Assembly (NCBI GenBank): GCA_947167745.1
Contig: CAMVJE010000003.1
Location: 1 to 64,000 of the forward strand
Source of the DNA: an uncultured Treponema sp.
GTDB taxonomy: Bacteria; Spirochaetota; Spirochaetia; Treponematales; Treponemataceae
Direction of reading: 5' to 3'
Length of the DNA: 64,000 nucleotides
The position numbers and the translations under genes are program-made. The notes beneath the pieces are model-generated. The model saw nothing but the letters and a program-made list of their open reading frames with translations, had not been told where the DNA came from and searched no databases. Below, one piece after another: positions 1 through 8,120 of the stretch. Position 1 is the stretch's first letter. Each line of letters opens with the position of its first letter.

Positions 1-51
1 AGCATCCGCCTCCTAAGCGGAAGGTCGTGCGTTCGAATCGCATTGGGGTCA
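1..51 (+). tRNA. tRNA-Arg (CCT), 3' part only
   Basis: The window opens inside a tRNA. The anticodon arm is at 5-21 (TCCGC, loop CTCCTAA, GCGGA), giving anticodon CCT at 12-14, which reads the Arg codon AGG. The T arm follows at 27-43 with loop TTCGAAT, then the acceptor strand 44-50 and discriminator A51. CCA is not encoded. The 5' half lies outside the window. The last three bases are also the stop codon of the convergent rmuC gene. Confidence 0.9.
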
Positions 52-918
52 TTCGGCGGTCAGATTTTCTATTTGATCGCCGATTTTTTTTGTCTTGTCA
101 TTTACTTCGCTGAATTTGGCGCTGGCGTTTGACAGGTGTTTTCCCAGCGTGGCAAGTTCTTCCTTATAGTTGCTGAATTCTCGCTGGATTCCTGAGATTT
201 TTTTGATGATGGATTCGGCCTGCTCTTCGATTTTCATTCCTTTGAGTCCGTAGACTATGGAGAGAAGGTAGGCGTAGAAGGTGTTGGGTGAGACTGTAAT
301 GACACGGTTTTTCATGGCGTAGTCAAAAAGTTCATAGCCTTTTGCACAGTCTTTTGTGAGAATTTCGTAATAGACGCTCTCGGAGGGAATGTACATGAGG
401 GCGAAGTCGAATGTGCCTTCCTGGGGGCGGATGTATTTTTTTGTGATTTCATCGATTCTGCTTTTTACGCTTTTAATGAAGTCAGATTTTGCCTTTTTTT
501 GACCTTCTGCGTCTTTTGAGGAAATATAGCGCTCAAAACTCTCCAAGGGAAATTTTGAGTCAATGGGGATAATATGTTTTCCCAGGCGGATTATGGCATC
601 AACTGTGGCTCCGTCAGAGAATTGAAATTGTTCCTGATAATTTTTTGGCGGAAGAGTGTCTTTTAGTAAATTGTATAGAAGATATTCACCAAAGTTTCCC
701 CGAAGTTTGGGCGCGTGCAGAATCATTTTAAGGGAAGAAACTTCTTTTCCTATTTCCTGAATCTGAAGGGTTGAGCTTTCAAGTGAGGCAAGTTTTTGCA
801 TGAGTTCAGATAAATCTCTGTCTTTACGGGAGTTCATAATGTGAATCAGCATAATCAGAAGGAGAATTACTAAAAAAGCGAGGAGGACAATAACAATATA
901 AGTCATAGGAATGTTCAT
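49..918 (-). CDS. rmuC: RmuC-family DNA recombination protein
   Basis: 289 aa. A single N-terminal membrane segment (about residues 7-28) is followed by a short coiled coil (35-65) and the RmuC domain, recognised by the run around KLRGNFGEYLL and by IIPIDSKFPLESFERY. RmuC proteins are nuclease-related and limit DNA inversions at repeats. This copy is shorter than the usual 400-500 aa because the coiled coil is brief. The start ATG at 918 has no Shine-Dalgarno sequence but lies 6 nt after a TAAAAT box, so the mRNA may be leaderless. The stop codon overlaps the 3' end of tRNA-Arg. Confidence 0.85.
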   Translation of the reverse strand: MNIPMTYIVIVLLAFLVILLLIMLIHIMNSRKDRDLSELMQKLASLESSTLQIQEIGKEVSSLKMILHAPKLRGNFGEYLLYNLLKDTLPPKNYQEQFQFSDGATVDAIIRLGKHIIPIDSKFPLESFERYISSKDAEGQKKAKSDFIKSVKSRIDEITKKYIRPQEGTFDFALMYIPSESVYYEILTKDCAKGYELFDYAMKNRVITVSPNTFYAYLLSIVYGLKGMKIEEQAESIIKKISGIQREFSNYKEELATLGKHLSNASAKFSEVNDKTKKIGDQIENLTAE

Positions 919-924
919 AGATGG

Positions 925-930
925 ATTTTA
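925..930 (-). promoter_or_regulatory. -10 box of rmuC, leaderless type
   Basis: On the minus strand TAAAAT is preceded by TGC (extended -10) and ends 6 nt before the rmuC ATG. No good -35 is visible. The expected transcription start is at or next to the A of the ATG. Confidence 0.5.
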
Positions 931-1023
931 GCATAAAATTTTTAAGTGAGGAATCAGGATTCTGACAGAGAGATTTTTTTTCAGAATGTCCGATTATCCA
1001 TTTTCAATTTTTTGTTTTCAATT

Positions 1024-1029
1024 TATAAT
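1024..1029 (+). promoter_or_regulatory. -10 box of the DUF4954 gene, leaderless type
   Basis: A perfect TATAAT ends 6 nt before ATG 1036. A TTTTCA at 1001-1006 sits 17 bp upstream as a weak -35. This supports ATG 1036 rather than the in-frame GTG at 946 as the start. Confidence 0.55.
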
Positions 1030-1035
1030 GACAGA

Positions 1036-3207
1036 ATGGTACAGGTTAGCACAGTTCAGAATGCGTCGCTTTTGCCGCAGTTTTATACGGATTATCTTGA
1101 TGACAAGCGGCAGCTCACTTCCAGCGAAATTTCCCTTCTTAAAAAGACTAATAAAAATTCTGATTCAACATGGAAGAATGTCTGGGTCAGTAAAGATTCT
1201 TTTGATGTTTCCCTTATTTCTGGCTGCGAAATTTACGGATTCCTTGTAATAGGAAAACTTTCTGCATCTACGCTCAAGTATCATGATCTGGCCCTCTGTG
1301 AAGGTTTGTACGATTCTTATCTCGAAAATGCTGTGATTGGTGATGATTGTGTCGTCCGCAATGTGCATTATTTGTCAAATTACAAAATCGGGAACCGGAA
1401 TATTCTCTTCAATATTCAGGAAATGTCCTGCACAAATCACTCCAAATTTGGAAACGGCGTTCTAAAAGAAGGGGAACCTGAGTCTAACCGGGTGTGGATT
1501 GGCATAGGAAACGAAAATGACGGGCGAAGAGTGCTTGCCTTTGAGAATATGATTCCGGCTGATGCTTACATCTGGTCAAAATATAGGGATGATTTTCTTT
1601 TACAACGCAGACTTTTGGAAATGACCGAGAATCAGTTTTCAAAAGAACTCAACAGTTTTGGTCTCACCGGCAATGATGTCGTCATCAAGAATACAACCCT
1701 TTTAAAAGATGCAAAAATCGGCGACAATGCCTACATTAAGGGAGCTTTCAAGCTCAAGAATATTACCGTTCTTTCAAGTGAAAAAGAGGCCAGTCAGATT
1801 GGTGAAGGCGTTGAATTAGTGAACGGAATCTTGGGCTACGGTTCGCGGGTTTTCTATCAGGCTGTGGCTGTCCGCTTTGTTATAGGGCGAAACTGTCAGC
1901 TCAAATACGGCGCACGGCTTCTCAATTCAATTTTAGGCGATAATTCTACGGTTTCATGCTGCGAAATTCTCAACAATCTCATTTTTCCTTTTCATGAGCA
2001 ACATCACAATTCTTCATTCCTTATCGCTTCAACTGTCGGCGGTCAGAGCAACATTGCTTCCGGGGCAACTATCGGCTCAAATCATAATTCTCGTGCGGCA
2101 GACGGCGAAATGTATGCAGGGCGCGGATTCTGGCCTGGGCTTTGTTCTGACTTTAAGCATAATTCTCGTTTTGCAAGTTTTACCCTCATTTCAAAAGGCA
2201 GCTATCAGCACGAACTGAATATTACATTTCCTTTTTCGCTGGTTGCCAGTAATGGTCCGTGTGAGCCGATTACGATTATTCCTGCTTACGCCTTCATGTA
2301 TAATATGTATGCAGTCGCCCGTAATAAAGCAAAATTTGAAAAGCGAGATAAGCGCATCGTAAAAGTTCAGAATATCGAAACCGATCCGCTGGCTCCAGAC
2401 ACAATTCAGGAAGTTGAGGGGGCTTTGCGAAAAATCATCGAACTGACGGCAAATTACCTCGTTATCGAAAAAAATAAAGAGGCACTGGCCGCAAAATCAA
2501 AGGATGATTTGTATCAGGTTGCTAAGAATTATCTTCATAGAAATCCAAATGCTGAATTCGGCTTATTGGACAGAGAAGCCCAAAAAAAATATGGTGCTAT
2601 TGTTGTTAAGCCGGTTAAGGCATACAAGGCATACCGAAGGATTGCAAAATATTTTGCAGTGCGTACTCTTTGTGATTATTGCGAGCGTAACGGTAAGGAA
2701 CGGCTTTCAAGCGAGGATATTTTTAAGATTTCAAAAATGCCGCTCTTTACGGAATGGGTGAATGTAGGCGGGCAGATTATCCCCGAAGTTCGTCTGTCTC
2801 AGTTGTTTGAGCTTATTAAAGAGCAGACGACAGATACCTGGGAAAAGGTTCATGAATATTATGATGGATGTCAGGAGCAGTATGAGGATTTTAAAGTCGC
2901 TTATGCCCTGAATTTGTTGGAAAAGCTTTATTCGCGCCCTATTTCGGATTTTAATCGAAAGATTTTTGACGGAATTATTGAAGATGTTCTTTTTGCCAAT
3001 CAGGATATGTATAATGCAACCCTTATTTCTCGCATGAAAGATTTTGACGATGAATTCAGAATGAATACTTTCAGAAATGCCCGGGAGATGGATGCAGTTC
3101 TTGGTGGAATCACTGACAACGAATTTATTCTTGAAATGAAGGAAGAGACCGAACTTTTTGAGAAGAAGGTTAAGTCTTTATTTACTGAACTTACATCTCT
3201 TGACTAA
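1036..3207 (+). CDS. DUF4954 family protein (left-handed beta-helix)
   Basis: 723 aa from ATG 1036. The frame stays open to a GTG at 946, but those 30 codons read like non-coding sequence and a TATAAT box lies in them. The first half carries many hexapeptide-like turns (IGDDCVV, IGNRNIL, IGDNAYI, IGRNCQL, LGDNSTV, ATIGSNHNS), which indicates a left-handed beta-helix like that of nucleotidyltransferases and acyltransferases. The C-terminal 250 residues are helical and charged. The family is known mainly from Spirochaetes and Bacteroidetes and has no established function. A sugar-nucleotide or acyl-transfer role is only an inference from the fold. Confidence 0.75.
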   Translation: MVQVSTVQNASLLPQFYTDYLDDKRQLTSSEISLLKKTNKNSDSTWKNVWVSKDSFDVSLISGCEIYGFLVIGKLSASTLKYHDLALCEGLYDSYLENAVIGDDCVVRNVHYLSNYKIGNRNILFNIQEMSCTNHSKFGNGVLKEGEPESNRVWIGIGNENDGRRVLAFENMIPADAYIWSKYRDDFLLQRRLLEMTENQFSKELNSFGLTGNDVVIKNTTLLKDAKIGDNAYIKGAFKLKNITVLSSEKEASQIGEGVELVNGILGYGSRVFYQAVAVRFVIGRNCQLKYGARLLNSILGDNSTVSCCEILNNLIFPFHEQHHNSSFLIASTVGGQSNIASGATIGSNHNSRAADGEMYAGRGFWPGLCSDFKHNSRFASFTLISKGSYQHELNITFPFSLVASNGPCEPITIIPAYAFMYNMYAVARNKAKFEKRDKRIVKVQNIETDPLAPDTIQEVEGALRKIIELTANYLVIEKNKEALAAKSKDDLYQVAKNYLHRNPNAEFGLLDREAQKKYGAIVVKPVKAYKAYRRIAKYFAVRTLCDYCERNGKERLSSEDIFKISKMPLFTEWVNVGGQIIPEVRLSQLFELIKEQTTDTWEKVHEYYDGCQEQYEDFKVAYALNLLEKLYSRPISDFNRKIFDGIIEDVLFANQDMYNATLISRMKDFDDEFRMNTFRNAREMDAVLGGITDNEFILEMKEETELFEKKVKSLFTELTSLD

Positions 3208-3228
3208 AAGGCTTTAAAAAGGGATACT
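3200..3228 (+). promoter_or_regulatory. Promoter of the leu leader and leuA
   Basis: TTGACT (3200-3205, overlapping the stop codon of the upstream gene) is followed after exactly 17 bp by GATACT (3223-3228). The -10 ends 6 nt before the leader peptide ATG at 3235, so the transcript would begin at or next to that codon. Confidence 0.6.
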
Positions 3229-3234
3229 AAAAGC

Positions 3235-3282
3235 ATGATGACTCTATCACTACTACTTTTGCATAATTTTCTCGTAAAATAG
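3235..3282 (+). CDS. leuL: Leucine-rich leader peptide of leuA
   Basis: Fifteen codons, MMTLSLLLLHNFLVK, ending in TAG at 3280. Six of the fifteen residues are Leu, four of them consecutive (CTA CTA CTT TTG). It starts with tandem ATGATG and is followed 41 bp later by an intrinsic terminator placed just before leuA. This is the classic layout of ribosome-mediated transcription attenuation: stalling at Leu codons when charged tRNA-Leu is scarce should prevent the terminator from forming. An AAAAAGGGA at 3216-3224 could serve as a ribosome site if transcription starts further upstream. Otherwise the peptide would be translated from a leaderless mRNA. The symbol is by analogy with enterobacterial leuL and implies no sequence homology. 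Confidence 0.8.
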   Translation: MMTLSLLLLHNFLVK

Positions 3283-3323
3283 CTGAAAGCGTGGTGGTAT
3301 TGTTTTAATTTTCGTACATTACA

Positions 3324-3358
3324 AGACCTGTTGCTTTTGGCGGCAGGTCTTTTTTTTT
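3324..3358 (+). terminator. Attenuator terminator in front of leuA
   Basis: An 11-bp stem (AGACCTGTTGC at 3324-3334 with GCGGCAGGTCT at 3340-3350, two G.T pairs) and a 5-nt loop are followed by an unbroken T run to 3358. The leuA Shine-Dalgarno GGAG begins 3 nt later. A terminator here makes sense only as a conditional attenuator. A competing antiterminator should use the 3283-3323 segment, but I could not settle its pairing by eye. Confidence 0.85.
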
Positions 3359-3370
3359 AAGGAGTTTCTT

Positions 3371-5041
3371 ATGAATGCAAAAAAGTACAGACCGATTCCG
3401 GCGATTCCGATTGAGAATCGCACATGGCCTTCAAAGAGAATCACAAAAGCGCCAATCTGGTGCTCGGTCGATCTTCGTGACGGAAATCAGGCATTGATTG
3501 ACCCAATGGGTATCGAGACAAAACTTGCTTTCTTTGAACTTCTTGTTAAATTGGGCTTTAAGGAAGTTGAAATCGGCTTCCCCTCTGCAAGCGATACTGA
3601 ATACGACTTTATCCGCCGCCTTATCGACGAAAAGCGTATCCCGGATGATGTGACGATTCAGGTTTTGTGTCAGGCCCGGGAAAAGCTCGTCCGCCGCACG
3701 ATGGAATGTATCAAGGGCGCGCCCAGCGTAATCTTCCATATTTACAACTCAACTTCACCGGCTCAGCGAAAGTACACTTTCAACAAATCAAAAGAAGAAA
3801 TCATTAAAATCGCTGTTGACGGCGTAAAATGCATCAAAGACTGCATGAAGGATTTGAGCGAAGAAGACCGCAAAAAGATTCGCCTGGAGTATTCTCCAGA
3901 AAGCTACTCAATGACAGAAATCGACTATGCCATCGAAATCTGTGAGGCTGTCGGAAACGAGTGGGGCTGGTCACGCGAGAATAAAATCATCTTTAATCTC
4001 CCGACTACTGTCGAGTGCTATACTCCCAACATTTACGCTGACTCAATCGAATATTTTGCCTCAAAAATCTCTCACCGGGATTGCGTGATTATCTCAACCC
4101 ACTGCCACAATGACCGGGGAACTGGTGTGGCTTCATGTGAGCTTGGTCTTTTGGCCGGAGCTGACCGTGTCGAAGGCTGTCTCTTCGGAAACGGCGAGCG
4201 CACTGGAAACCTGGACATCGTAACGGTGGCTCTCAATATGTTCAGTGAGGGAGTTGATCCTCAGCTTGATTTTTCAAATCTCCCGGACATCGCCGACGCA
4301 TATCAGGAATACACAAAGATGGAAATCAATCCCCGCTCTCCTTATGCAGGCGGTTTGGCTTACACGGCTCTTTCTGGCGGTCATCAGGACGCAATCGCAA
4401 AGGGCTTTGCTGCCCGTGCAAAAATGAGCGAGGACGCAATCTGGGATGTCCCCTATCTTCTTATCGATCCCCACGACATTGGCCGCAAGTACGAGGGAAT
4501 TATCCGAATCAATTCCCAGAGCGGAAAGGGCGGAGCCAGCTTTATCCTTGAGCACAATTACGGTTATGCCATTCCAAAGGCAATGCAGCCTGCAATCGGT
4601 GACCTTATCAAGGCCAAGAGCGATGCTGCTCAGCGGGAACTCCAGCCTGAAGAAATCCGCAAATTCTTTGAGGAACAGTGGATTAACAAAAAAGAGCCGC
4701 TTTCAGTTCTTGATTTGGCTTCAACCCAGGTGGAAAGTGCAGACGAGAGCGAGCATGTAGCTTGTCGTGCCGTAATAAGCTATAAGGGCGAGAAAATTTC
4801 CATCGGCGGCCGGGGAAACGGTCCTTTGGATTCATTTGTAGCCGCTCTCGCAGCAACTCCTGTCCCAGAATTCAATATTTCTGCTTTCCATGAGCATTCT
4901 GTGGGTATAGGTAGTGATACATTTGCCGTTGCTTATGTTCAGATTACAAAACAGGATGGAACGACTGTCTGGGGCGTCGGAAAATCTTCTAATGTCGGTA
5001 AGGCCGGTGTTGAAGCTGTTGTAAGTGCCCTCAATCAATAA
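3371..5041 (+). CDS. leuA: 2-isopropylmalate synthase (long LeuA2 type)
   Basis: 556 aa. It condenses 2-ketoisovalerate with acetyl-CoA, the first committed step of leucine synthesis. The DRE-TIM barrel shows SVDLRDGNQAL (about 32-42), the metal-site HCHNDRG (about 241) and GNGERTGN. The C-terminal third (about 430-556) matches the LeuA allosteric domain, where leucine normally gives feedback inhibition. Length and the N-terminal KYRPI...WPSKRITKAPIW segment fit the long yeast/actinobacterial class. The start ATG has GGAG 6 nt upstream. Expression is probably set by the leucine leader and attenuator. leuB lies 55 kb away in this window. Confidence 0.95.
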   Translation: MNAKKYRPIPAIPIENRTWPSKRITKAPIWCSVDLRDGNQALIDPMGIETKLAFFELLVKLGFKEVEIGFPSASDTEYDFIRRLIDEKRIPDDVTIQVLCQAREKLVRRTMECIKGAPSVIFHIYNSTSPAQRKYTFNKSKEEIIKIAVDGVKCIKDCMKDLSEEDRKKIRLEYSPESYSMTEIDYAIEICEAVGNEWGWSRENKIIFNLPTTVECYTPNIYADSIEYFASKISHRDCVIISTHCHNDRGTGVASCELGLLAGADRVEGCLFGNGERTGNLDIVTVALNMFSEGVDPQLDFSNLPDIADAYQEYTKMEINPRSPYAGGLAYTALSGGHQDAIAKGFAARAKMSEDAIWDVPYLLIDPHDIGRKYEGIIRINSQSGKGGASFILEHNYGYAIPKAMQPAIGDLIKAKSDAAQRELQPEEIRKFFEEQWINKKEPLSVLDLASTQVESADESEHVACRAVISYKGEKISIGGRGNGPLDSFVAALAATPVPEFNISAFHEHSVGIGSDTFAVAYVQITKQDGTTVWGVGKSSNVGKAGVEAVVSALNQ

Positions 5042-5049
5042 TTTTTCAG

Positions 5050-5100
5050 GCCACAGGAATTCGGTTTTGCTCAAATTCCTGTGGCTATTTTTTCTTTTTT
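5050..5100 (+). terminator. Intrinsic terminator of leuA
   Basis: A perfect 12-bp stem (GCCACAGGAATT at 5050-5061 with AATTCCTGTGGC at 5074-5085) has a 12-nt loop and is followed by a T-rich tract to 5100. Confidence 0.9.
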
Positions 5101-5117
5101 TTTATTCTTCCCCGTGG

Positions 5118-5123
5118 TAGAAT
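5118..5123 (+). promoter_or_regulatory. Extended -10 of the M16 protease pair
   Basis: TGGTAGAAT is an extended -10 whose hexamer ends 9 nt before ATG 5133. No Shine-Dalgarno sequence lies between. The T-rich terminator tail upstream is the only -35 region. Confidence 0.5.
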
Positions 5124-5132
5124 TAACATATT

Positions 5133-6674
5133 ATGAATTCAAATTTCAAAAAATTCTTTCTGATTTTAATCATTTCTTTGCTTTCTTATGTCTTTGCTGA
5201 AGTCACGACAATCCCAGGAGTCTATCGCTATCGTCTTGATAATGGCCTGGAGCTTTTTGTCGCAGAAAATTCAGCGGCTCCACTGGCCTACATTGAAATC
5301 GCAGTAAGGGCTGGTGCTGTAACCCAAACACCAGAAAATGCAGGTCTTTTTCATCTTTATGAGCATTTGATGTTCAAGGGAAATGCTAAATATGCGAACC
5401 AGAATGAGTTTACTGCCGCTGCAAACCGCATGGGGCAGATTGATCAGAATGGTTCGACAGGAGTAGACCGTGTAAATTATTATTTTACAGTTCCTTCTTC
5501 TCAGGTTCGGGAAGGTCTTGAGTTCTGGTCTTATGCAATTCGGACCCCCCTTATCAGTGAAGAAGAATTAGAAAACGAAAAAGGTGTCGTTCTTTCAGAA
5601 ATTAATGCAGATTTTACAAGTCCTGCTCATATAAGAACTTCTGCTATTTTTAGGGCGCTCTTTCCTAATTCTCCCTGGAGGCTTGATCCAAGCGGAAATC
5701 CTGTCAATGTTCAGAATGCAACTCCGGAAATCCTTCGTCAGATTCAGTCTTCTTACTACATTCCGCAAAATTCAGCTATTTTTGTCGGTGGTGATGTGAA
5801 GGCTGATCAGGTTTATTCTTATGTAAAAGAAATTTATTCTGACTGGAAGAACCCTGAAACAGAAATTCCATTTGAAGCGCCTGATACTAAAACTCCGCTG
5901 GTGCATGACAAAAAACTGGTCGCAATCAATCCCGGACTTTCGGACGAGATGATTCAAGTCGGCTATTATCTTCGTGGACCTGATGGTCAAACTGATGCTT
6001 CAGATACTCACTTTGCAGATGTCTTTTTAAATATTGCAAATAATCCTGAAGGTGTTTTTGTTAAAACTCTCCTTTCTGCTAAAGAACTCAGTATCCCGGA
6101 GGCTGATTATATATTCGTCTCGTATCCTACAGCAAGAGTTTCTGGAATTCTTTCATTTCATGCGGTAATGCTTTTTGATGAACAAAAAGCAGCGGAAGTC
6201 AGAAAAGGTTTTGGTTCTTTCCAAATGGCTGACCGCGACAACCTCAATCCTGCTGATAAAGGTGATGCTTTCCTCAAGGTCTTTAAGGAGAAGGCTCTTC
6301 CTGTTATTAGCAATAACGAGGAATTTTTTAAGCCGAAAGGTATAGGTTTTGTGATTCAGCAGCTTGAAGATTCTCGAATCTATGAATTGGAAAGTGCAAA
6401 CGCAATTCTATCATCACTTTCTTATTTTTGGGCAACTTGTGGAGCTGAGTATTTTTTTAGTTATGACAGCGATATGGCCCGTGTTACGGAAGCTGATGTT
6501 AATTCATTCATTAAAAATTATATTCAGGATAAAAAAGGCGTGCTGGTTGTTTCTGTTAGCCCAAAAGTCTGGGAAAAATTTAGATATTCTTTCCAGGCTC
6601 ACGGCTACGAGGAAATCACTGCCGAAAATGCATTCTGGCATAAAAATTACAAAGTAACTGATATTTCAAAATAG
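5133..6674 (+). CDS. M16 zinc peptidase, catalytic subunit, exported
   Basis: 513 aa with an N-terminal signal peptide (residues 1-22, ending FA). The inverted zinc motif HxxEH is H74-L-Y-E77-H78, and E149 in ENEKGVVLSE is at the expected distance for the third zinc ligand. The M16 family cleaves peptides in a clamshell of two homologous halves. The C-terminal half lacks the R/Y substrate pair seen in active M16 dimers. That pair is present in the next gene, 10 bp downstream, so the two products probably form a heterodimer in the periplasm. Confidence 0.85.
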   Translation: MNSNFKKFFLILIISLLSYVFAEVTTIPGVYRYRLDNGLELFVAENSAAPLAYIEIAVRAGAVTQTPENAGLFHLYEHLMFKGNAKYANQNEFTAAANRMGQIDQNGSTGVDRVNYYFTVPSSQVREGLEFWSYAIRTPLISEEELENEKGVVLSEINADFTSPAHIRTSAIFRALFPNSPWRLDPSGNPVNVQNATPEILRQIQSSYYIPQNSAIFVGGDVKADQVYSYVKEIYSDWKNPETEIPFEAPDTKTPLVHDKKLVAINPGLSDEMIQVGYYLRGPDGQTDASDTHFADVFLNIANNPEGVFVKTLLSAKELSIPEADYIFVSYPTARVSGILSFHAVMLFDEQKAAEVRKGFGSFQMADRDNLNPADKGDAFLKVFKEKALPVISNNEEFFKPKGIGFVIQQLEDSRIYELESANAILSSLSYFWATCGAEYFFSYDSDMARVTEADVNSFIKNYIQDKKGVLVVSVSPKVWEKFRYSFQAHGYEEITAENAFWHKNYKVTDISK

Positions 6675-6684
6675 CGGGGATAAT

Positions 6685-8082
6685 ATGAATTTCAAAAAAA
6701 CAGATAAATCAAAAAAAGGTATTTTCCTGTCATTCTTTCTGGTAGCTTTACTTTTAGGCCAGGCAATTTTGTTTGTTTCCTGCGGTTCTACAAAGGTTGA
6801 TAAAGGCCCTGCATTTGTTCCTGTAGAAGACTTTACAACTAAGAATCTTGGAAACGGCATTCCGGTTATTTTCAAGCAGAACCGGGGCAGTAAAATTGTT
6901 GTTTTACGTATTGTTTTTGAGGGTGGTTTGAGCGCAATCGATAAGAGCATCAGTGGTATTGAAGGTATCACTCTTGACCTTGCATTGCGTGGAAGCGAAA
7001 ACTATCCGTACAAAACAATCAGCCAGCTTGAATACGAGAAAAGTTTCTCACTGTATTCTTCTTCTGGCAAAGACTTCGCTCTTGCCGGTTTTACTTGTAT
7101 CCAGCGGGACATGGCTGAAGTCCTTGATATTTTCGCTGAATGTATGATGAATCCTCTTTTTTCTGAGTCGGATTTTAATCAGCGCATAACTGAAGTAAAA
7201 TCAGAGATTGCAGGCAGAAAGGCTGATCCCAGTGGAGCGCTTTCTATTGCTATTTCAGAAGAAGCATTCAAAAATCATCCTTATGAAACTACTTCTTCTG
7301 CAAATGAAGAATCGGTCAATAATATAACGCTGTCTCTGGTTAAGGGGATACATCAAGGGCTTTTGAATGCTCTCCGAATGAAAATCGTCGTTGTGGGTAA
7401 TTTTAATGCTTCACTTCTCGATGATTTTACAGCTGCTTTGGACAAAAAATTCGGTAGCGTACCGCGAAAGGCTTTCTCAGCTCCAAAAATTCCAAAAATT
7501 TCAGTAGGAAACACTGTAGTCCGTGTTGCAAATGAACAGGCTGGAAACACCGGTTACATTGCAGGGCTTTTTGAGTGCCCCAATAAAACAGCTCCTGATT
7601 ATATTCCTTTTGCACTTGCAACAATGTATCTTGATGACCTTTTGTACTCTCAGGTTCGTGAAAAGGCAGGTGCAGTGTATTCCATTAACACCGGAATAAT
7701 TGGCGGAAAAGAACTTGTTGGAGTTCTTTCAGTTTACAAAGCTACCGAAAAGGCAAAACTTAAAAAACTGATTACTGATGCGATTCTTTCTGTTGACGAA
7801 AAGAAACTTAATGATGATTTGGATTCATATAAAAACAAATTCATTACATCACTTTTTAGTTCTGGTCAGACTGCTACAGGATTAGCTTCAAGCCTTATTT
7901 CAAGCATGGTTTATCTCGGTTCTGAAAAAGCCTATCTTGAGCGTGCGGATTTAGTTCAATCTGTTCAGGCATCACAGGTCATCGCTGCATACAACAAGTA
8001 TATTCTTCCGATTGCAAAAGAAAATGCCGCCTGCTGGATTTTAGTAGACGGCGAAGAAAATATTAACGAGTATGACTTTTAG
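6685..8082 (+). CDS. M16 peptidase-like lipoprotein, non-catalytic partner
   Basis: 465 aa. The N terminus has a membrane segment and a lipobox ending in Cys (LFVSC, about residue 33), so it is probably a lipoprotein. The M16 fold is clear (LGNGIPVIFKQN, the DDLLYSQVREKAGAVYSI block), but the HxxEH position is replaced by GITLDLALRG, so it cannot bind the catalytic zinc. It keeps the R...Y pair (VREKAGAVY, about residues 329-337). It is co-transcribed with the zinc-bearing subunit, and its GGGGATA ribosome site lies just after that gene's stop. This matches split M16B systems such as bacterial heterodimeric M16 proteases and mitochondrial MPP. Confidence 0.8.
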   Translation: MNFKKTDKSKKGIFLSFFLVALLLGQAILFVSCGSTKVDKGPAFVPVEDFTTKNLGNGIPVIFKQNRGSKIVVLRIVFEGGLSAIDKSISGIEGITLDLALRGSENYPYKTISQLEYEKSFSLYSSSGKDFALAGFTCIQRDMAEVLDIFAECMMNPLFSESDFNQRITEVKSEIAGRKADPSGALSIAISEEAFKNHPYETTSSANEESVNNITLSLVKGIHQGLLNALRMKIVVVGNFNASLLDDFTAALDKKFGSVPRKAFSAPKIPKISVGNTVVRVANEQAGNTGYIAGLFECPNKTAPDYIPFALATMYLDDLLYSQVREKAGAVYSINTGIIGGKELVGVLSVYKATEKAKLKKLITDAILSVDEKKLNDDLDSYKNKFITSLFSSGQTATGLASSLISSMVYLGSEKAYLERADLVQSVQASQVIAAYNKYILPIAKENAACWILVDGEENINEYDF

Positions 8083-8084
8083 AA

Positions 8085-8120
8085 ATTATGAAAGGCTGTA
8101 TCAGTACAGCTTTTCATAAT
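8085..8120. terminator. Long hairpin between convergent genes
   Basis: A 16-bp stem (8085-8100 with 8105-8120, one G.T pair) closes on a TCAG tetraloop. Its right arm encodes the last codons of the minus-strand PilZ gene. Neither side has a strong T tract, so it may be a weak bidirectional terminator or an mRNA-end stabiliser. Confidence 0.55.

Noticed and set aside
8085..8120. Strong intrinsic terminator
   Set aside because: The stem is excellent but neither strand has a proper T tract, so it is listed only as a weak or stabilising hairpin.
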